A DNA stretch of 64,000 bases. It comes from Phytophthora hibernalis. Its lineage: Eukaryota > Oomycota > Peronosporomycetes > Peronosporales > Peronosporaceae. The stretch covers positions 273,042-337,041 of the forward strand of contig JAAKBF010000092.1 in NCBI GenBank assembly GCA_012656075.1, given 5' to 3'. Shown here one piece after another: positions 58,261-64,000 of the stretch (positions within the stretch are counted from its first letter, which is position 1; each line of letters opens with the position of its first letter). Below the pieces are notes generated by a model, which had not been told where the DNA came from, did not search any database, and was given only the letters and a program-made list of their open reading frames with translations. A program made the translations under genes and the position numbers.

Positions 58261-58788
58261 TCCGACGTATTCGCGAAGTGGCGAAACGCGTTCGCCATCA
58301 TCTGCATCATATCCGGCGGAGGAACGGTCGTAGCAGGAGGAGCAGCCGCAGGGGGCGGAGCAGTCGGAAGGCACGGCTTCCAACGCCTCAACACCAGAGT
58401 AGAGGTCACGGAGCCACCCAAAGTGCTTGTGAAGCTCAGCACGGTCCTTCGCGAGGGCCCTCCGCTCTCCGAGCATCGATAAAGCGCTTGGCGAAGGTCC
58501 TCGCTCGAGCGATCGACCTGTCGCTGGCGATCACCCGCACTGCGTTCGAGCTGAACCACACTTGAGCCAAATGACTCACAGTCGACTCGACGGAGTGCAG
58601 GTTCCCCTGCAGGGCCACTAAGTCAGTCCTCTGCGACTCCAAGAGCCGTTGGCAACCCTTCACTGCAGTCACCAGCTTCGTGTGGTCAGAATGGCCAACA
58701 GGCGCTGAAGCGCGCGCCGCCAACACCTGACGGAGCGTCCCGGATCCGTGGACGCGTCCGTTGCGTCCCCCGCCTCCACTGATCGGTA
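58261..58788. other. Linker between Gypsy integrase tail and chromodomain
   Basis: A low-complexity linker is expected here. A Gly-rich stretch (GGGTVVAGGAAAGGG) sits on the plus strand at 58314-58360. A minus-strand frame at 58726-58436 (LLESQRTDLVALQGNLHSVE) looks helical and could be an unrelated inserted fragment; unresolved. Confidence 0.35.
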
Positions 58789-59214
58789 ATGATGGCGCTC
58801 TCTATTCATGTCGAGAGAATACTGAGGCGCCGCGGGCGTAGCGGTCACTACCAATACTTGGTGACGTGGCGCGGCTATCCGGAGGATCAAAGCACATGGG
58901 AGGCTGGTAGCCGTCTCTCGGAGGACTGCGCCGACATCGTGGCCGCTTATGACCGCTCCCTGGAGCCGGTCGGCGCTAACCGCGCCAAGAACACTGAACA
59001 GTTCTACCGGCTGCGACTGCCACGACTTCTGGATCTTCTGCACAACCTCCTCGAGGATAACGCCCGTGGGCTTCGAGCGCTCGAGGTATCGGTTGCGCCA
59101 CTGGCCATCCACGATGGACTTCGCCATGCGGAAGCGGAGGCGCCGTTGGGCCAGCCAGTCGATACGGTACGGCGAGTCCGTGAACTCTACCCAAGTGGTG
59201 CAGCCAGTCTGTGA
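58789..59214 (+). pseudogene. Gypsy chromodomain and tail
   Basis: VERILRRRGRSGHYQYLVTW continues as RGYPEDQSTWEAGSRLSEDC, a chromodomain with its Y-L-V-x-W and W-E motifs, at about 58810-58950. It is typical of chromovirus-type Gypsy integrases, where it steers integration to chromatin marks. The frame stays open to 59214, but residues beyond about 58980 are unfamiliar. Confidence 0.8.
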
Positions 59215-59411
59215 ACTCACGTTCGTTGGACTGGCGGGCGAGGCCGTGTCGTCGTGGAGGACGACGGGACACTCGTCGTACTGCTGCACCGCCTTACCCG
59301 GCTCACGACTCTGTCGAAAGGAAAACCCTTGTTCTCAGTTTGGACCGGCCATTTCCGTCTGGAGTACGTAACTGTACACCCTGAGCGATAAAGGCGTTCA
59401 CCCAGTCGCGT

Positions 59412-59434
59412 CATGATCATTTCCAATGATCATG
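59412..59434. repeat. Perfect 10-bp-arm hairpin CATGATCATT/AATGATCATG
   Basis: Arms 59412-59421 and 59425-59434 are separated by TCC. It lies just after the stop of the last Gypsy-like frame (VEDDGTLVVLLHRLTRLTTL and following, ending 59388-59390). Confidence 0.7.
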
Positions 59435-59886
59435 AGCGCCGAATAGATTACAAGAATCCTTACTAGCATGACAACAACCCGAAACCAGCGGCGGGTGGCG
59501 GCCCTTCAAGCACAGCAGGAGCACATGGGAAAATGACGTGGTTATTGAGGTAGAGGGGTTTGGCATTATCTCGTGCGTTTCCCTGGCAATAATGACGAGG
59601 TGATATACTGTGTAGGCTGCGAGCCAGATTGCAGGAGCTATGCATTATCTTGCCGAGGTTTGCTTCGATATTCAGGTCAGCCCAGCCTTCAAGATTCAAC
59701 ATGATCCGGGTTTTGACTTCAGGTTGGCGGTATTTCCATTGTTCTCCTCCCATGCACGGTGACTCTGTTCAATTGGTTTGCCACTCATTTCGGTAATACT
59801 AGCTTATTGAGTACTAGATTGACTTTCAGAGCCCACTGGAACGCGCCTGCTACAATGAACGCTCTGCTGATCACGCAAGACCTGGT
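59435..59886. other. No gene recognised
   Basis: Short overlapping frames only; the 97-codon minus-strand frame (59753-59463) shows no motif. Confidence 0.35.
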
Positions 59887-60228
59887 GTGTTCGTCACCCA
59901 GCCAACTGAAGTCATTATTGTCAGAAAGGTAGTTGCACAGATTGATATGAAGGCCTCGTCTGGGCTATTTTGTGACCATCCCTTACTCGTGCCAGTCAAC
60001 TGCGAAGGTGTGTATTGGTTCAGAGTCATGATTCACCTGCGGACAGCACAGGTACGCTACTATGATCTCATGTACACCAATTACGCTGAAAGTGTGAAGA
60101 AACTTGCCAAGGATCTTGTCTCTGGACACAGCCACGACGGCTGTACTCACATCAAATCTAGCGGCCAAACCAGTGTCTATCGCTGGTGTGACGGCACCTT
60201 AGCTTTAGAGGAAGCGTTAACGCGCTAA
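59887..60228 (+). pseudogene. C48-like peptidase fragment without catalytic residues
   Basis: LLVPVNCEGVYWFRVMIHLR and QVRYYDLMYTNYAESVKKLA resemble the His/Asp part of Ulp1/C48 domains (V-P-V-N-x-x-x-H-W ... Y-Y-D-S). The His is Tyr and no Cys-containing NCG motif follows. It ends with a stop at 60226. It probably belongs to another MULE copy; the assignment is from pattern alone. Confidence 0.45.
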
Positions 60229-60537
60229 CCACAACAGACGCCTAGCGTTCCTGCTGTAAGCTTGCAAAGGCCTGGCCTTCCTGTCCAATATGGTACCGAG
60301 TACCAATTGACTTGCGAACTTCCGGGTTAGAGTTAAACTGATTTATATTAAGAACACTGTTGTAGTTCTAACTACTGCTAACTATCTGCATACTGAATCC
60401 CTGTCTAATCTGATCTGTCCTAATGGGGACCACCCATTTAGATGTACTGCTTTAATACAACTGACGTACCACTTAAGTACGACTGAAGTACGAATTAAGT
60501 CCTTGACGTGCCACACACACGCGTGTGACGGACACCA
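60229..60537. other. No gene recognised
   Basis: AT-rich. Near-repeats of TTAAGTACGACTGAAGTACG sit at 60465-60500. It could be LTR-like sequence, but no partner was found. Confidence 0.35.
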
Positions 60538-61766
60538 ATGGTGTGGACCACATCACAGAGAACAATGGTCGCCCCTGTCAAGTGGCCCCATTACACCCTC
60601 CCACACCCAAACGGGAAGCACCTTGTCCCAGGGGAATTCCAGCGAACCGCACAGGCAACGCCTCATTCTGCAATTTGCGCCCAAGCGAACACCCGCCGAG
60701 AATCCAAGACGCCCACCGGGCACCAGGCCAAGACCCGCACCACTTGCGATGCCAAAGCGCGTTGACTCCAGGCGCTCCGCGCCGCCGACCACAAGACGAA
60801 AGGCGGCGAAGCCCAATCGAAGAAGCCGCCTCGGCATCCGAAGAAGGCTTCCCAGAAGCCCGACGACAGGGCTAAGCCCGCTGCGACCAGATCCCGGTCC
60901 AGCAGGAAACGCACCGAGGTCACCCTGCCCGACCGTACGAAGGCTGCAGCGACAACGAGTCGGACTCCGACGGCGAGACCAACCCGAACCTAGTTCTGGG
61001 CGACGACAGCCCGGAATCCCACGGCGACGAAGCTCCAAGAGCGGAAGATGCGAGCGCGCCGACGGCAACGACCGCAGCGACGGCAGCGACTTCCAAAGTC
61101 CCGGGTCCTGACGACAAAGCTTCGGACAGCGGCGACGAGGCTCACAGAGCTGCTGATGACGATGGTCAAGCTTCCAAAGTTCCGAGGACGGCGACAACGC
61201 CTCCGAGGCCGGCGACGACAAGTCCCACTCGGCGACTGCAAAGCAGACCAGCGACGCACCCAAGGACGCTGCCTCAGCCACCGATCGCAAACCCGAGCCG
61301 GGTGCAACAAGTGAAGCGAAGCACCGCTCGGAGGAGGATGCCTCGGACGAGGTCGACTACAGCGAGTCGGATCTGGAGTCGGGCGAGGTCAACGACCCAA
61401 GCACTTCACCCAAGCTCACCGATCAGCAGCGACGTCTCGATCCGGGGAGTCCTGCAACTCCTCGCAGTGCTGCTGCTGAAGCCGCCAAGCGGAAGCCCAA
61501 GTTATCACCAACGTCGGCGACGGTGATGACGTACCCGAAGGGCTGCTTCCTCCCGACAACCGCCAGCACCTTCACGATCGAGCCCTCGATGTGAGGGAGG
61601 CTGCGGGGCAGCGACGAACCTCGAAGCGAGATCAAGAGCCAGCGGCACCTCGAAACAAAGAGCAGCTGATCGCGCTGCGATACTGGCCCGTACGGGAGTA
61701 CCGCGAGTGGGACAGTGTCCGCACTCCACGCCAACAGGTGGATCCAGAAGCACAGATTGGCGTGTG
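60538..61766 (+). pseudogene. Broken frame for a disordered acidic/lysine-rich protein
   Basis: The most protein-like reading changes frame at least three times. ATG 60538 gives MVWTTSQRTMVAPVKW. A Lys-rich stretch follows (SKKPPRHPKKASQKPDDRAK), then an acidic one from about 60945 (SDNESDSDGETNPNLVLGDD). After a shift near 61168 it reads SSEDGDNASEAGDDK and continues ASDEVDYSESDLESGEVNDP. It ends with ALRYWPVREYREWDSVRTPR and a stop at 61764. Composition (Asp, Glu, Ser, Ala, Lys, Pro) indicates an intrinsically disordered chain. It may be the N-terminal polyprotein region of a retroelement or a host gene relic; no domain identifies it. Confidence 0.4.
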
Positions 61767-62329
61767 ACCTTGTGAAATCCCTGTGGGTGGCGTTTATCTT
61801 CGGAAGACCGGATTTCACTGAGCGAGTTGTTACAATACAGTTAATTCAATACAGGAATACAAGAGCGCGTACGTTTCCTACCAAACGCAGCGGCCGGGAC
61901 TGGGGATGACCACGAGTGTTATGACTTAACAATACAGACTTAATATGCAGAAAGTTATACACAATATATATAGTATGGCCTGGAGATCACGAGATGACAG
62001 AACGCAGGCTGAACTGCAGGGGTGAAATCTGCGAAAGCAACATCAAGTGTCAGGCGCGTTTTATAGCTTGCGCGCTTTATAGCCCGCCATTGTCCAACGA
62101 AGTCAATCTAGGCCATTTAATCCCATGGGTTGAATGTTGCCGCCGAGGCGTCAGGCTACAGATGAAATGAAGAAGTATTATCATCGAATTGACGAAATGC
62201 CGTGCCTCCTCGTCTTATCTGAAGCAACTTCCTGACAGTACGTGCTGTGCCTAAACCTGCACTCGGCTACCCTTCATATGCTCAAGTTCAACGCAGTGTT
62301 AAGCACATCCGTTGGTTGCAAGGGTCGAA
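61767..62329. other. No gene recognised
   Basis: Mixed composition. A short internal repeat (GCGCGTTTTATAGC, GCGCGCTTTATAGC) sits near 62055-62090. Confidence 0.35.
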
Positions 62330-62900
62330 AACTCGATTGAACGTGTGAAAGAGTTGGTCCGGTCGAAGACATTCGTGGTAAATATTAACCGCGATACCGC
62401 TTTCGTGTTCGGACGACGACGATGTTTTTCCTTTGGAAGGTAATGAAGAGGATGAAGAGCCACTGATCTTGGGAATTACGACCTTGAAGTCTATGCAAAA
62501 GATTAAGTCACTTCAAGATCAGAAACCGTTTCATTTGGACGCTTCGTTTAAGCAAAACGATCTGGGATATCCCGTAATCACGTGCTGTTTCACGGATAAG
62601 CACCGAATTTATCACCTTGACGCTTTATTCATTGTTAATCAAAGAACACTGAACGCGTACTGCCAGACGATCGGAACTTCTACCAAGGTCTTTCGAAAAC
62701 TCATGAATTTAGAGCTGAGAATCGATGCCGCAATGGGATACGCAGAGGCTGCCCAGCTAGATGTCCTTCGGATCTATTACTGAATTCTTGAATGCCACAT
62801 TTCTGACGTGCTTTATCCATGTGTCGTATAATGTTCGCATTGAACCTGCACTCCCTACCTCTTACAAATGTCCTACGAAACACGTGAGACCGTTTTCATA
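62330..62900 (+). pseudogene. MULE transposase fragment
   Basis: The plus strand gives SIERVKELVRSKTFVVNINR and then, from 62433, EGNEEDEEPLILGITT. It continues PFHLDASFKQNDLGYPVITC, DKHRIYHLDALFIVNQRT and LELRIDAAMGYAEAAQLD, ending at a stop at 62781. Another frame continues NATFLTCFIHVSYNVR. The pattern (H-L-D-A-x-F-K, G-x-P-V, GFTD-like, R-I-D-A-A-M-G-D/Y-A) fits the MULE DDE domain: first Asp in HLDA, second in IDAAMG. It differs from the remnant at 4030-6625, so it is a second lineage. The rest of the domain is missing. Confidence 0.7.
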
Positions 62901-63098
62901 TGTTCAACTCGCGCGATCCAGCATAATGCAACTGATCACATAATTGTCTTCGGTTTGCGGGTATGCCGAAATGGAGTCTACCAACACAATCAGTTTGTGG
63001 ATAAAACACTCATGCAGAATGAGGCCAGCTGATTAATTCGGCTGCAATGTTAACTCGCCTAGATGCAGGTTGAGCCGAGCAGTCAATTTATCTTGCAT

Positions 63099-63482
63099 TC
63101 AAGTACAGGTTAAGTCGACCGAAGTTATGTTGTATTCAAAAGTTTGGTCAGATCCGTCCAATTCGTGCTCAGTGGCTTCGGTTCGCACCTGACGCAAGAC
63201 AATAGACTTATAATAATCGATGAAACGCCATACCCAATTATGCTGCGTTTTGTTGTTTTGCAGTGCGAACTCAAGAATTTGGTTGCAGTAACGTAGCAAT
63301 TATGCGGACGGGATTGTACCCCGTCGGCGACACAATTTTTGTAGAATTCGAGCACCCGAGCCTCGTATGACACCATCTTCCGCGCATACTTCTAACCATT
63401 CCTCCTTATCCAAGACTCGGCTCTTTAATAAAGGAGAGTTTGGAGTCTGGAAGTTCTTTCCGCCAGATGGTAAGCGTACCAT
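63099..63482 (-). pseudogene. Probable N-terminus of a pogo/Tc1-type transposase
   Basis: The minus strand from 63482 begins MVRLPSGGKNFQTPNSPLLK and continues EEWLEVCAEDGVIRGSGARI. After a stop at 63300 it reads CNQILEFALQNNKTQHNWVW and RFIDYYKSIVLRQVRTEATE. The second part resembles the W-x-x-x-F helix-turn-helix region before the DDE domain of oomycete pogo-like proteins. Assigned from memory of the pattern only. Confidence 0.4.
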
Positions 63483-63694
63483 TGTGGACGTTTAGATCCT
63501 TCGCTACCTGAGTTGGATTCCAGTGACGGGTTTGCTGCCATTTTTGAGATCTTTCCTACGTGGTCTGCAGGCAACGCTGCTTTTATCCACGGCTAGGCCG
63601 CTACAGAAACAAACCCGAAGCTGAAATGAACGGTGGTGATGTAAGCAAATTCAAGCATGTCGAAGCGAGCTAACTGAACCGGGCACTTTAACCG

Positions 63695-63880
63695 ACTTAA
63701 GTTTGACCGGTCGACTTAACCTCCAATCGTGCCTTAAACCGCTCGACGGACCCATCGGCTTTGTATTTAACGTCAAATAGTCAGTGGCACCCTAGTGCTC
63801 TTCGCCCTACCGGAAATATACTAATACCCAGTATCATACTCGATTTTGATTGCACACTCCCTCTGTTTGGCATGTGGGCT
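63695..63880 (-). pseudogene. Copia reverse transcriptase scrap
   Basis: The minus strand reads GISIFPVGRRALGCH, a stop (TGA where TGG is expected), then LFDVKYKADGSVERFKARLE. This is the conserved start of copia reverse transcriptase (L-P-x-G-R-K-A-L-G-C-x-W-V-F-x-V-K). It is unrelated in detail to the element at 7674-13355. Confidence 0.75.
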
Positions 63881-64000
63881 AGCCCGTGCCTCCTTTATCG
63901 ATCGCGGGATTGGGACGCGCGTCTGATCGGTAGCGACAGCATTTAGCTGGGTGACATAATCTCTTCACCTTAAATTTGGTGTTCGTGGACGTTTTGACCT

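Noticed and set aside
58669..59289. 206-codon minus-strand frame across the Gypsy chromodomain
   Set aside because: The chromodomain is clearly on the plus strand. The right part (YRIDWLAQRRLRFRMAKSIV) looks protein-like, but no family was recognised, so it is not listed as a gene.
60553..61290. 245-codon minus-strand frame
   Set aside because: It is the shadow of GC-rich, acidic/lysine-rich plus-strand coding sequence; Arg/Leu/Ser-rich composition without motif.

Overview
The window looks like nuclear DNA of an oomycete, most likely Phytophthora or a close relative. This rests on compact genes with 56-69 bp introns, a start-site element matching the oomycete Inr (TCAYTYY), and the mixture of Ty1/copia, chromodomain Gypsy, MULE with Ulp1/C48 peptidase, PIF/Harbinger and Tc1/mariner/pogo remnants. 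Species assignment is inference; I could not search databases.

Layout. (1) 1-2 kb holds the host genes: the start of an unknown gene running off the left edge, a lipoate-protein ligase A-like gene (three exons), and the RNA polymerase II subunit gene RPB7 (two exons). (2) 2-7.5 kb is a decayed Mutator-like (MULE) transposon with its Ulp1 peptidase half in inverted orientation. An 831-bp TA-flanked inverted-repeat element is inserted in the transposase, and several introns are filled with a reiterated CCATGTTT motif. (3) 7.5-13.9 kb is a nest: an old Ty1/copia retrotransposon (LTRs 7674-7972 and 13059-13355, 5-bp duplication AGAAG) inside a TA-flanked inverted-repeat element. (4) 14-16 kb carries a PIF/Harbinger-like remnant with 3-bp duplication ACT and a 501-bp pogo-like MITE. 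(5) 16-18.4 kb is unrecognised degenerate sequence.

(6) 18.4-57.86 kb, about 62% of the window, is a single tandem array of 47 near-identical units (mostly 867 bp, some 703-706, one 822). Every unit carries one minus-strand tRNA-Thr(AGT) gene. Forty-six tRNA bodies look intact and identical; the last copy, at the right edge, has lost one base of the acceptor stem. Units differ by a few marker substitutions, by two distinct ~162/163-bp deletions, and by decay at the edges, as expected for a family homogenised by unequal exchange or conversion. Protein ORFs in the array are shadows repeated at the unit period. This array is the outstanding feature of the window.

(7) 57.86-64 kb is again transposon debris: a Gypsy integrase tail and chromodomain directly abutting the array, a C48-like fragment, a disordered acidic/lysine-rich broken frame, a MULE fragment, a probable pogo-type N-terminus and a copia reverse-transcriptase scrap.

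The host genes at the left are ordinary housekeeping functions. The rest of the window is repeat territory, and its only likely active product is a large dose of one threonine tRNA.
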